Of a stretch of DNA of 64,000 nt, positions 49,826 through 62,342 are shown in pieces; within the stretch, counting starts at the first letter, position 1; each line of letters begins with the position of its first letter. The stretch lies in assembly GCA_019096195.1 (NCBI GenBank), contig JAGTXK010000219.1, positions 620,001-684,000 of the forward strand. Direction: 5' to 3'. The position numbers and the translations under genes are program-made. This DNA is from Boletus sp. NGJ (taxonomy: Eukaryota > Basidiomycota > Agaricomycetes > Boletales > Boletaceae). The notes beneath the pieces are model-generated. The model saw only the letters and a list, made by a program, of their open reading frames with translations, searched no databases and was not told where the DNA came from.

Positions 49826-52800
49826 ATGCCAGGCAAGGCGGACGGCCAGAAACGAAAACCGACGTTTAACACGATCGAACGCGAGGAATCTTTCAAAAAG
49901 CCGCCAAAAAATTCATCCACGTACCCAACTCTGAACGAATTTGTCGCTCCCCATATCGAGTCGTTCAACGCTCTCTTTGACGACTCCGGGCTGCCCAAGG
50001 GCGATGGTGACGGGAAGGGGTTGTTATCAATTGGCCTTAAAGATATAGGGGAACGTGTCGTCTTTGATGGGACCGGACAAATTGGCACGGAAAGCGGTCA
50101 GGCAGGGTGGGGTAATCGCCTGAGCAGTGAGTTTACTACGTCTAGTTAGAGACACGCTTCATGATATGCGATGTCTTCAGTTTGGATCGACGAGGTATCA
50201 ATCGCGCCTCCCAGAGTCCCAGATCGTGATACTTGGAGTACGGAACGGAGGGTTTACCCTTCAGAGGTGTTTGCAACTCCCTTGTGTCTCAGCTCGTTTT
50301 CTGATTTGGATTACCGTGCCAGGCCCGTGAACGACTCACGTCCTATAGGGGTCGCATGCAGGCCAAGATATGCTGGACAATAAACGGGGATACACATCCA
50401 GATCAATGTGTTATGCGAGATTGCGGCCTCGTCCCAATCATGGTCCGAGTGAGAGTTGCATTCTTCATCCACGCATATCAGTTTTCTGACTTGTCTCAGT
50501 CGATTCGATGCAACTTGCGTGGTCTTGCGTCTTCCGAGCTTGTTCGGCGGCATGAAGAGCCGGAAGAATTTGGTGGTTATTTCATCATCAATGGAAACGA
50601 GAGGCTTATCCGATACCTTATTCTTCCCCGTCGCAACCATGTCATATCTCTCCTCCGCCCCTCCTTTACTAACCGTGGTCCATCTTATACCCAGTATGCC
50701 GTCCAAATCCGTTGCGCCAGACCTGACCAGTCTAGTGTCACCAATACTCTTCACTACCTCTCCAACGGGAGTGCTACGCTCCGCTTCAGCTGGCGAAAGC
50801 AGGAATACGTCATCCCCATTATGTTGATTCTCAAAGCACTCATCGGTGCTTCCGACCGAGAGATATTTGAACACGTCACGATGCAAGATTATGAAAACAC
50901 CTTCTTGACCGATCGCGTGGAGTTACTCCTGCGTAGCTTCAAAATGTACAGTCTGTATACGGGGGATCAATGTCTCGAATATTTGGGTGACAAATTCCGT
51001 GTTGTATTGGGCATGCCGGAGGACTGGAATAACAGAATACTCGGTGCATGGTTGATCCGAAAGATGGTCTTGGTCCATCTTGAAGAGCCTCGTGATAAAT
51101 TCCGGATGCTAGTGTGAGTTTCCTCATATTGCTACTGATGATCGCTGACTTCAGGCTCAGCTACATGCTGCGCAAGCTGTACGCGTTGGTGTCTGGATCA
51201 TGCTCTGCAGACAACCCAGATTCACCACAACACCAAGAGGTCCTCCTCCCGGGATACTTGTATGGCATGATCCTCAAAGAACGCCTCGAGGAGGTTCTCA
51301 ATCAAGTTCGTAATCAAATCGCCACAGATGTCCGAAGAGCTGAACCTCCACCCGACTTCTTGGATAGTGGGTTGTCACTTTACACTTCATCGTCCGAAAT
51401 TGACGGTTGGCGTAGAGCGGTACATAACGAAAGTCATTCAGAAGGTCAACTGGGACATTGGGTCAAGGATGTCCAATTTCCTTGCGACTGGAAACTTGAT
51501 TTCTCCCTCGGGTCTCGACCTACAACAGGCCTCAGGTTTCACTATAGTCGCAGAAAAACTCAACTGGTCACGCTACATCAGCCATTTTAGATGCATACAC
51601 CGTGGTGCATTCTTTGCAGAACTCAAAACAACTGCTGTGCGAAAGCTTCTCCCAGAAGCATGGGGTAAGTATGTGCATCTAAGCACGTCTGTACGCGACC
51701 AGATAATCATCTTAATAGGCTTTCTTTGTCCCGTCCACACACCTGATGGTTCTCCATGTGGTCTCCTGAACCACCTCTCCCGAACTTGTCGCATCATCAC
51801 TACCCCTCTCTCTGTCACTCACATTCCCGGGCTCCTCGCCGCTCACGGCATGACCCAACCTTTCTCGTCCTCAGTAGACGGTCGCAACAATCTCTGTGTT
51901 CAACTCAATGGCCGCGTTATCGGTTGGGCTCGGCCGGGTATTGCAAAACAACTCGCAGAGAATTTGAGGATATGGAAAACAGAGGGGACTCACAAGGTCC
52001 CACTCGATCTTGAAATTGGCTTCGTTCCAGAGTCGAAAGGTGGACAGTACCCCGGTTTGTTCCTGTTTTCTTCAAGGGCGCGAATGATGAGGCCTGTCAA
52101 GTTCCTGGTCAATGGAAAAGACGATCAAGTTGGACCCTTTGAGCAGGTGTATATGAATATTGCGGTGAAACCGGATGAGATCGAGCCTGGTGTCACGACA
52201 CATGTGGAACACGCACCAACGAATTTCCTTTCGATCCTCGCGAATTTGACGCCGTTTTCCGATTTTAACCAAGTAAGTCGAGTGCCTTTCATCCACCCGC
52301 CCATTCACCAACAAATGCCATAGAGTCCTCGTAACATCTATCAATGTCAGGTACGTGTTGTCCGAAAGTCGTTGTACGGTGATTCCGATCGTTGGGGTTT
52401 AGATGGCTAAACAAACTATGGGGACACCATCTACCACTTTCCAACACCGAACGGACAACAAACTTTACCGTCTCCAGACAGGTCAGACTCCCGTCGTCCG
52501 TCCTCATCTACACAACAGCTATGCTATGGACGCCTTCCCCAATGGTACCAACGCCGTCGTTGCAGTGATTTCCTACACAGGTTACGACATGGAAGACGCC
52601 ATGATCCTCAACAAATCCGCTCACGAACGCGGCTTCGCCTATGGAACCGTCTACAAGTCACAGATTGTCGACCTCAAAGACATGCATAGTTCATCCAAGT
52701 CAAATTCCGCTGCTACGCTTCATTTTGGTCTCGGTCATGATATCAGGACGGAAGAAGGTGACCGACAACACACGTGTATGCATTTTTTGGATAGGGATGG

Positions 52801-54105
52801 GTTGCCTTATGTAGGTACCAAGTTGGATGCGGGAGATCCGATTGCGGCGTACGTGGATGACACAACTGGTCGCACCAGGTTTGTGAAGTACAAGGGGGAT
52901 GAGCAGGGCATCGTAGACCAAGTTCGATTGCTCGGTACGCAAATTGTTCTATTCAATCTATACCTCTCTACACAGCACTGATGTCTATCATAGGTTCTGA
53001 CACGGGCGACACAGAACTCCAAAAACTACATGTCACCCTTCGCATCACGCGCTCGCCCGTGATTGGAGACAAGTTTTCCTCCCGCCACGGTCAAAAGGGT
53101 GTCTGTTCACAAAAATGGCCAGCGATTGATATGCCCTTCACAGAAAGCGGGCTGCAACCCGATGTGATCATCAACCCACATGCTTTCCCGAGTCGAATGA
53201 CAATCGGAATGTTGGTCGAGAGTCTGGCTGGAAAAGCCGGTGCTATGCATGGCCTAGCTCAAGATGCAACACCATTCGAGTTCGAGCACATTTTTTCCAA
53301 TGTCCTGCACCTCCACACTGACCAGACTCAACGCAGGTTCTCGGAAGAAGACAGGGCGATCGATTACTTTGGCGAACAACTCCTCGCAGCAGGATACAAC
53401 TATTATGGAAACGAACCCATGTATTCTGGAATCACCGGCGAGGAATTCGCAGCGGACATCTACATTGGCGTCGTGTATTACCAACGTCTCCGTCACATGG
53501 TTCTCGACAAGTTCCAAGTACGAACGACAGGCCCCGTCGATGCCCTCACGCGTCAGCCCGTCAAGGTACATTTGCGCTTTCATTGACCGTTGGGGTCTTG
53601 CGACTGACAACGGACGTCGTGGGCTGAATAGGGTCGCAAACGTGCAGGTGGTATTCGTTTCGGAGAGATGGAACGTGATGCGCTGATCGCACACGGCACC
53701 TCGTTCCTCTTACAAGACCGTCTCATGAACTGCTCCGACTACTCTACTGCATGGGTGTGTCGGACATGTGGTAGCATCATCTCGCTGGGCTACGACGATG
53801 TCAGTCTAGGAGAGATATCGACGACTGACACCATGAGAGCAGCAGGTCCCGGTGGCGAATATTGTAGAGTCTGCCGTGCTGCTGCCGAGGAAGAAGGCGA
53901 GCGGGCGCGAAGAGCATTGGCTACCGGCCAAAATCCAGACAGAGGACCTGCTCCCGAAGTCGCGGTAGCCATACCTACCGCGCATGTGCTCGGTTCCTCC
54001 AGAAAAGGGGGCGACATGGACGTGGTGGCGGTCCCATATGTATTTCGTTACCTGTGTGCCGAATTAGCAGCCATGGGCATTGCAGTCGCGCTGGAGGTCG
54101 AGTAA
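49826..54105 (+). CDS. RPA135: RNA polymerase I second-largest subunit
   Basis: Beta-like catalytic subunit of Pol I, which transcribes rDNA in the nucleolus. The start [20 protein letters not shown] is followed by [18 protein letters not shown] and [20 protein letters not shown]. Later blocks: [78 protein letters not shown] and [20 protein letters not shown] with active-site Lys and Arg residues. The C-terminal zinc module reads [16 protein letters not shown] ... [14 protein letters not shown], ending [20 protein letters not shown]. The linker and zinc spacing are Pol I rather than Pol II or III. About nine short introns; splice frames at 50128, 50270, 50447 and 51665 were checked. Confidence 0.95.
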
Positions 54106-54402
54106 CCAAACACGCCGCAGCGATGGTTATGCAGCCCCTGACGTTGAATGTCGCTTATTTCTTGCTCGATCGGGTTATAAGACCATCATTGATGGTATTC
54201 GTTAACTAAAACCGACGCACAACGGTAAGGAAATGGTACGAACGCGACAGCAAGCTCGATGGGATAATGGATGGACGGAGTAGTATGATTCGATAAACAT
54301 ATATAGAGAGAGACAAAATCACCAAAGAATCCAGACTCCAGAAAGCGAAAAGTGGAAGGTATCTCATCGAGATTCACTGGACTCCACTGGTCTGTTGGCT
54401 GA

Positions 54403-57400
54403 TCAGATGGAAGAGGCGGCATCCGCAGCGTTGAGCGGAATTTCAGTTGGCTCTGTACTACAGCAATTAAGTGATGGTTTATACTGAACATCAAGTTCAC
54501 CGTCTCCAAGGAACATTTCAACAATCGCTTTTTCTAACACATTTGCACCAGAGTCTCGTGGAAGCGGTGGATCAGCGAGTGTTCGCAAATCGGCCACGTC
54601 CCCAACGAGCTTACTACGGGCCAAGAACATGTCCACGAGGATGCGGCATTCGGCAACACTCGTGGCATGCTCGAGCATCGTCCGCATCTCACGAGCATGT
54701 TCAGGTACAGATGGTGTTGATGACGGTGTCTGTGAAGCAGGCGGTGGTGCATCTTTCTGGTGTAGAGAAGCGGTCTTAGAAGACATGCGCTGGGGTACCA
54801 CTGGGGGCGGAGGCGAAGGCGAAGGCGGGCGTTGCACTGCGGGCGTTGGAGTTGCATCTGCGGCTTCGACCCGTACAGGCACGGTGACGGAAGTAGCTGG
54901 AAGTGAAGATAAGGTTGGCGGAGGCGGAGGCTTGATAGGCCGAACGGGTTGGGAAATATCAGTCTCCAAGGCCTTCTGAGATATCGTTGGAACAGGAATG
55001 GAGGTCACCAGAGGAACTTCTTCCATTCTAGGGGAGAGAGAAGGGTTGGCATGGGCTGGTGCTTCCCCTTCCATAGACTTGCCATCCCAGACAGGGAGTG
55101 GCTTTTGAGCATATGATTGTACTCGCTGACGGGGATATGTTCCTGCTTGGTCCGCAGAACCACGTTCTGAAGAAGCTGCAGAGGGTGAACCAGTGGTGGG
55201 ATAACGAGGTGGAACAGGCCGATTAGCAAGGGGCGAAAGGTTGGTCATGGACTTGCTTGAAGCATCTCCAGACCCAACAGTCAACTTGCGAGGGGGTTTG
55301 ACAACGTCACTAGCCAAAGTGATTCTGGATATCATCTTCTGTAACCGACCAGATTTCTTGCGTGTCGGGGAGAGCGGAGAATGGGGATTTTCGCTTGGAG
55401 TTAACTCTGGGGGGCCCTCGGCGAGGAAAGCGATTAACTCCTTGGTGGTGGCCGAGAGCCCACGTTGCCGCTCATGTTGCTTAGGAGGAGCGAAAGGCTT
55501 CGACTCTCCCATACCATCATCATCCGAACCCGCCATGACATCTTCCAGATCGAGTGATTCTCGACTGCGTGCTACAGTTCGCGTGCGCGGTGGCTGAGAA
55601 ACATTGAGATCCAGTTCGTGTGGGGGTGCCTTTCTTCTGGGTATAGAGCCGGAGGCTGAGCGCTGATCAAAAAGTCCAGAGTGTGATTCTGAGAGCGTAT
55701 GTTTGTTCAAAAACATATTCGACAGTGCTGTAGAGGGGTCTGTGGTCGTTGAGGATGTCCGGACACGGGTGAAGGAGAGGGCGGAACCTGAGGCGGTTGC
55801 TGCACTCAGTTGTCGAGGCCGTGAGGTCGGCGGTGGTTTCTGAGTCAAACGATCGTCTTCGCTGCCAACGACGGAACCCACGCGACGGATAGTTGGAGTT
55901 GGCCTGCTTGTATGCTTGGCTTGCTCTGGGGAGGAACGGGATGGAGGTGTGTCGATGCCATTAGACTTTTCAGTCTTCAGAGGCGCCTTCTGCCGACCAT
56001 TCGTGCGTGCTTTTTCTTTGTTCAATACCTGATGCCGGCGGTGTCAACATGAAACAACAATAGTGAGGTGAATACAGTGTACGTACCTCCATGGTGCGCA
56101 GTCGGTCTGGAGTCAATGAAACCTTCACCGTCGACCCTGATCTCATCATGTCGTCAAACTCCTGGGAACGTGTATCCTCCTTGGGAGAGAAGAGGATGAG
56201 GGATGGGGGATGGGAAGGAATGGAAGGAGAATGACATACACTGAAAGTGGGCGATATGGGAGACCTGTCACCCTTGCTCGCGAGGGACTGTTTTGTGTTG
56301 GCACTCGCAAAGGAATCTATTTTTCGATGTCCGGGATCGCTTCCATTGATGAAATCCTGTGAAACTTTGTTATATAACTTTTTGACAGCTCGTGATTTGT
56401 CGAGTGAGAGTCTAGAAGACTGAGTAGTCGAAGTGGGGGCATTGCTGACGGACTCGGAAGAGAGGCGAGTACGGGATTGGTGGATGGATCCATTGCGGGT
56501 GCCATCATTCTCTTGTGCGACTGACATATTCGACCTGGATCTTGGCAATTTCGAAAGTGCCTCAATTTGGCCATAAACTTACAAAATAAAAATGTCAATT
56601 CAAAAATGATTAACAAATATGACAATGCCCAGCTCACCTGACATGTTTTTAAAAAGTCCGTAAATAGAACTATCCTCACAGAGCGCAGTGAACAAATCCT
56701 GCTCATTTGCAATCGCTCGACTGCTGTCCCGAGCAGCGACGCGACCGACATTCGAGACAATGTGTCTGTGAAAATATCAGCACCATAACTAGTAGCAGAT
56801 CTAACTGCGCCCCACTTACTCGCAGATCGACCTGAAACCACCATGACATCGATGACACCCCGTCAGCAAAAATGGATGATCCAGTCTAGCCTGCAATTGG
56901 TTATGCTCACTCGATGATCGCAGTTAAATACAAAGAAGCAGGAGCGAGGAGCGTCTGCTTAGGGGGAGGAACGCCCTCTACGCTCATACGCTGAAATAAG
57001 CGAGCTTCAGCATCCGAATTCTCGTCAGTGTCGCTCAGGGTCGAGTACGCCTCACACTTGAGGCGCAGGAGCTGTAATGGTTGTGTGTTCGATGAGCATT
57101 CGGTAAGCCCGAAACACCTGTGGGGAACACACGTGAAAGGGAAGCCACACCCACCTCGAATGTCCATTGGAGGTTGAATGCACTATCCTCAACGACCACC
57201 AGAGACGAGCCTGATCCTGGTATACCGCCTGTACGCTCCCAGTATGCCCTGAGCTCCAATTCCGCCTCCAGCACGGCCTCCTTGCCCAAGGTGGTGGGCA
57301 ACACTTTGTGCAGGCTAGCTCTGAGCTGCGTGGTCGTTAGTGCGCGCGCAGCACCGAGGATAGTATGCAGCAGTTCGTCAAGAAACGCGTTGATAGAGTT

Positions 57401-57544
57401 GAGAGCATCGGTCGAGAGCTTTGTTGGACGCACGTCGGAGAGGATAACGTCTGCGGAACGGGGAGAAATGTAGGATGGTGGAAGTGAGAAGTCGTCGTGC
57501 GCTACCGAGCGCTTGCTGACGTGTTCACCAAACGAGCTAGGCAT
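54403..57544 (-). CDS. histone-fold-like N-terminus with long disordered tail
   Basis: I do not recognise a named protein. The N-terminal ~240 residues (start MPSSFGEHVSKRSVAHDDFS) are helical: LNSINAFLDELLHTILGAAR, LRASLHKVLPTTLGKEAVLE, then after introns SLYLTAIIESICEHIVSNVG and RAIANEQDLFTALCEDSSIY. The second pair resembles helices 2 and 3 of an H2A-type histone fold. The rest is Ser/Pro-rich with KTEKSNG, RKKSGRLQKMISRITL and poly-Pro stretches (IKPPPPPTLSSLP). A helical C-terminal block, EMRTMLEHATSVAECRILVD-MFLARSKLV, looks ordered. Exons join near 57150, 56900, 56820, 56640-56760, 56200 and 56040. Role unknown; a chromatin- or scaffold-associated protein is a guess. Confidence 0.68.
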
Positions 57545-57769
57545 TGTGCGCAGTAACTGAGCACCGTTGCTACGAGTCGCTGTACTTGACGAGGAAAAGA
57601 CCGGGATCGCTGGTGAATGTATGGAGTGGCTATCTTAAGCGACGCCCCGTCACACACTGTCATTTCAGGCCAAAACGTCTCACTGTCATGTGTTCCACAT
57701 GTCAAAAAAAAAATAAAGGAGATATTAAAAGCCAAGAGTGCTTGGAAACAAGATTAATCATAGCCCTAT

Positions 57770-60700
57770 CTAATCTCCCCTAATCATGGGACCATCCTCA
57801 CTCATAGCCATCGACTCGCCAGACTTCCGTGCATCCACGGCCGCTGCGACTTCACTTCCGTCTGACTTGCCTTCCTTGGTCTCCTCTGTCACAGAACTCG
57901 GCACCGCAGCGTCCACAGCCAGGGTAACCGACACCGCGCTCATGGATTCTTCAGATGTGGCAGATCCTGCTACACTATCTGCGCTAGGCCCAGATCCCCA
58001 AAGCGTCAGACCTCGCGCGGCACTCATCGTAACCAGGGTAGAGTCGAGATCATCCAGTTGTGGGTTCTTTGCAGGATAAGACGAAAGCGCCAGCAAAAAG
58101 TCGTAGTCATCACGTCGAGGGTCCGCGTTATCTAATTCATAGCTGATTGGTTGGCGCGTTGGACGAGAACGCATAGATGCATTCTGTTTTCTCATGTTGA
58201 GGTCAACTGGGCTAAATATATTCCAGAAGACCTAGAATCATAATATCGAGTGAGATCCGGAAAGACGTGCTCCCAAGACGGAGCGATACGTACCCATGGC
58301 CCCACGGTAGCATGTCTGTCAGCAGATATTCGGCACTTGACGACACGTCTGGGTACTACACGGTGAGACGGAAGCCGCTGTGGTGGGGGACCCAATCGAG
58401 CTGGGATAGCAGGTACAATTGGCTGACACGTTGGCTTGTGAATTATGGGCTCCCTACGATCCGCTTTCTGGTGTTGTACCTCGTGTAACATCACCTCGAC
58501 GGGCTTGTCAAACTGTTCGTCACAACCTAGGAGCCGACGTCAACGGAAATGAATCTCTTGAGAAAGTCTTTTCACCTGAAAAGGGACACGGCAGAGGCCT
58601 CGACGTATGTTTTTCGAGGTGTACATCACGTTCTTGTTCCATACCAAACTGTCTCTGACAACTAGCCCAGTGACAAAGGAACGGAGCCTAACAATAGTCA
58701 TGTTAACTCAGTCAATCCCATCCACGTAAGCACAATCATACCTGCGAGCCTTGTTCGCGAGCATGCTTTTTTACATGTGCGAGCAGGTTGGCCGCACAGT
58801 TCAAAATCGCACCACAACTCGACCACCGGCACCGCCGTTCTAATAACCGTGACCTAGATTCTTCAATCAACAACTGTTCCAGATGATTATATTGAACTGT
58901 GGTAAGATGAGCTAGAGATCAGCGGAAGCGAAGAATGCTCTCATACGCTCTTCATTTTCCCCTTCCCCTTCCAAGTCAGAGTCTATACCCTCTCGTATCG
59001 TGCGCTCCTTCATCTTCTTGATCGCTTTTTTGACATAGAGTGGTGCTGGTGGAATGAGCACGTATACTTGTCGCTTCCGTCGTTTTCTGACATGTGGTGG
59101 TGTCACCAACCCTGTGTCAACTCCCATCACGTCGACATCGACAGAGCGTCGCTTGAGGGCAGGCCTAGTTTCGCCTTCGTCATCAATCACCTCGAAGTCC
59201 GTTTCGGGTGGCTCGGTATGTGCTGGCGAAACGGGTGGAGAAGGCAAGAAGAGTGGTAGCTGGCCATCTACCGGGTGCTCACTTGCTTCACGTGGCAATT
59301 GTTCGAAAGATGCCGGCTCCGTGCTGCCAGGTGGGGGATACAAAAGTTCGGAATGCATACTCTCTTCGGCGGCGAGTGATAAAGGCGGGCTATACATACG
59401 CACATCTGCGTTGCCGCCGTCAGCTGCAGTGTTGACGGCCGATTCTTCCAAGGTGAGATTCTCCAACAGAGGAGTATGGTTCGTGGTATTAGTTGGAGAC
59501 GCTGGCTGTGATGATGTGGCGGCAGTAGCGGAGGGCTGAATCGGGAAGGTGGGATCCTGTTCATTTGCATCTACGGATTCATCCGAATCTTCTAACGTGA
59601 GGTCAATCATGATTGGCCCTTCAATGACAGCAGCCTGTCCGCGTGATGCCTCTTTCAACACTGACTTCGCTGTCGATGGACTTGGGGAGACGACACGCTG
59701 TTGCTCGTCCTGTACATTTGGTTTTTCGGAAGGTATCAAGCGAGAATTAGTATCAACAACACTCGTCGCTGCTGGAACTACTGGAGGTTGTGGAGAAGCC
59801 ACGCGAGAGACTGGTCGTGAGGGGGTGACCTCAGGTAGTCGGTCACCCTCATGGTTAGCTTTCTCCGTTGGCTTGCCTCCTGTCTCCTGATCAGGGTTCG
59901 GCACTATCTTCCCGAGCGAGCGCAAGATATCTCTCGCCAATCTCGACTTGCTCGCGTCTCTAGGTGTCCTCACGTTAGCTTGAGCCTGTGGCACATCCCG
60001 TTTAGCGGTTGCAACCGTTGTCTGCGTCGGAGCGATATTCGCTAGAGGTATTGTTGGAATACTCGCCACTTGTGTGATGGAGAGTGCTGATTTTGTCGCT
60101 TGTTCTGCATAGTATTGCAATTGTGCAGTGTACGGTCCAAAAGCCTGCCCTGATGCAGAGTGGGTGATCCTCGGTTTAGTCGCCTGTTGAATGGCAGGCG
60201 CTGTTTGGACCAGGGGGGTGGCAGTCGGAGGTGGCGGTGCACTAATCGCTGGCGAATTTGAGCCGGGAATCGTTGACAATTGTTGCTGACGTGCATTTTC
60301 GGGTAGCGAGGTATCAAGAGTAGGTCCTGATTGATCGACCTGCGCCAAGACAGATTGCCATACATCCGGAGGCAGAGAATTAATGGCTGCGCTGAACCAC
60401 TCATCACTTATGCCTGAGGCTTTTGCGTGAAACCAGAAGGCTTTGAGTCGCAAAATTCCGCCCTGCAGGAATGATCGAAAAAAGCGTCAAATATCAAACG
60501 AGGTACCGACCTGGACAGCCATCTGGAAGACTCTAATGAACGTCGCTTGATCCGCGCGAGGTAGTTCCCCTCGCTGTCGCGCTTGCTCTTGCACGATACT
60601 CGGCTGTATTTGTGTTTGTGAGATTCAAGGTGAGGCATCGACAGACAAGGAATCACGGACCTGTGAGGATTGATTGTGTGGTTGGGAGACACTAGTAGAA

Positions 60701-62265
60701 GGTATGCGATCGGCTGATTGTGGAGGGACTTGTGAATGTGTTTCAGGCGGCTGAAAAGCTCGCTGAGACAGAACCCGGGCTTGAGTTTGCGGGGAGTGTT
60801 GCGGAGATTGTGAAAGTGGTTGTATCTGTGGTTGAGGTTGCTGGGAATGCTGTTGAGGCTGCAGCGGAGGTTGTGGAAGTCGTTGAGGATAGGATCGGGG
60901 TGGCCGGGTTTGCTGCTGATGCTGTTGAAGCTGCGGTGGTTTGTGAGGCCGCTGGAGCGCAATAGTTACTGGTTCTGAGACTGCTGTAGAGACGGATTGA
61001 GACTGATGATCAGGTCGCGTTGGGTGGGATCGGGTAGTAGGGGGCTGGCCGGGGGGTGTCTTTGCCGGTCCCGCAGGTATACCTTGGAGTGGCACTTGCA
61101 CCTGAGAAGTGGAAGCAAGTGATGGGTTCTGTGGTTTGTTATGAGTGGTAGTTGGGGGTCGAGAAGCAGTGAATTGCGTCGGGAAACCTGGTTCACGGTG
61201 CGTCGAATTGGAGCCAGTGCTCAGGGCCACCATGAACAGGTGCAGTCCTGATCCATCCCGCTGGTGAAGTGTGGTATCCTGGGGTTGCCACGCTATCTGT
61301 TAGCGACAGAAACACCCTTGCGCATCCGGTATTGGACGTACCATGAGTATCGGCGGGCGGCAGGGCAATAACTTGATGTGGAGAAGTACCCCAGGACTGT
61401 GAATGTTGTTGAACCTGCATTTGTATTGGCTGAAACCCCGTCTGATGTGCTACTGTGTTGTGCCTAGATTGTGGTAGCACATTTTGCGCATGTCCTGGGT
61501 CGACAGGGGCTTCGGAATGTGGCGCCGCGCTGTGCTGAAAGGGGTGGTGGACCGTAGGTGAAGGCACGTAGTACCGGAACGCGTCTGGGGTAAATGATTG
61601 ACCTTGGTGAGCTTGGGGCGAAGGACTCCATTGGTGCTTAGCAAGGCGGGCTTGTCGTACAGTTTGAGGCGGATGGGAGGTAGCAGTAGGGGCTGATGAG
61701 GAATGCTGAAACAAGGTCGGGCGACGTGAGTGGATGCAGAGTGAGGCTAGGAAGCGGCATTACCGAACGATAAGAATGTGATTCCGGCACTTCTACGAGG
61801 GTTGCGGTTATGGGCAATATGACTTCTGGTCTGTCGCTTGGAACATTGTTGGTAAACTGGACTGTTTCAGAACTATCGATATATGACTCAGGGACTGCTC
61901 AAGGTTGACAAGAGGATACCTACAATCCCGGTTGGTTTCTTAACCGCGTCAGCATGTCTCTGAGTGCGCCACCAAATTCAGTTTCATTACATGTGGAGAG
62001 GAGGGGAGATGACTTACTCCGCTTCGCGTCCGTCCTTTGCGCGTTTCTCGAGCTGATCAATAAGAAAGTTCTTGTGTGCAGTTTCGTTGTTCATCTCGAG
62101 CTTCCGAACCATTTCTTTGACTTCCTGAATCCGCTTCAGGTTCGCTTGGTATACCTCTTGGGTGATCACGTCTGAGGCATTGATCATGGAAGATGCGGCA
62201 AGCGAGATGGACGATTCTTTTTGATTTTGGCCGCTGGCGGGAGAGTCTCTGCCGCCACTGTCCAT
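57770..62265 (-). CDS. Gln/Pro-rich protein with three C-terminal C2H2 zinc fingers
   Basis: One long gene that single-frame reading splits in two. The N-terminus MDSGGRDSPASGQNQKESSI leads to a coiled helix (ITQEVYQANLKRIQEVKEMV). A ~600-residue Gln/Pro/Ser-rich region then follows (up to about 60.6 kb), then IQPSIVQEQARQRGELPRAD and GGILRLKAFWFHAKASGISD, then acidic Ser/Pro sequence. An intron at 58897-58946 (donor GTATGAG, acceptor CCACAG) removes an apparent stop. Exons 58742-58896, 58576-58687, 58294-58526 and 57770-58231 then give three C2H2 fingers: CRWSSCGAILNCAANLLAHV-KKH, CHWASCQRQFGMEQERDVHL-EKH and CPFSGCDEQFDKPVEVMLHE-VQH. After these come KCRISADRHATVGPW and VFWNIFSPVDLNMRKQNASM. 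Phases fit throughout. Probably a transcription or chromatin factor. An upstream ATG at 62295 would add ten residues. Confidence 0.78.
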
Positions 62266-62342
62266 GATGGTGGTGAACCACACGGTCGCTCTCATTCCAA
62301 GCGCGTTATGCCATGCGTTTGTGTCACATTTCCCACGGCACC

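Noticed and set aside
58912-60453. Q-rich region as an independent gene ending at 58912
   Set aside because: A phase-consistent 50-nt intron removes the stop and joins it to the zinc-finger exons; the upstream frame also continues through earlier exons.
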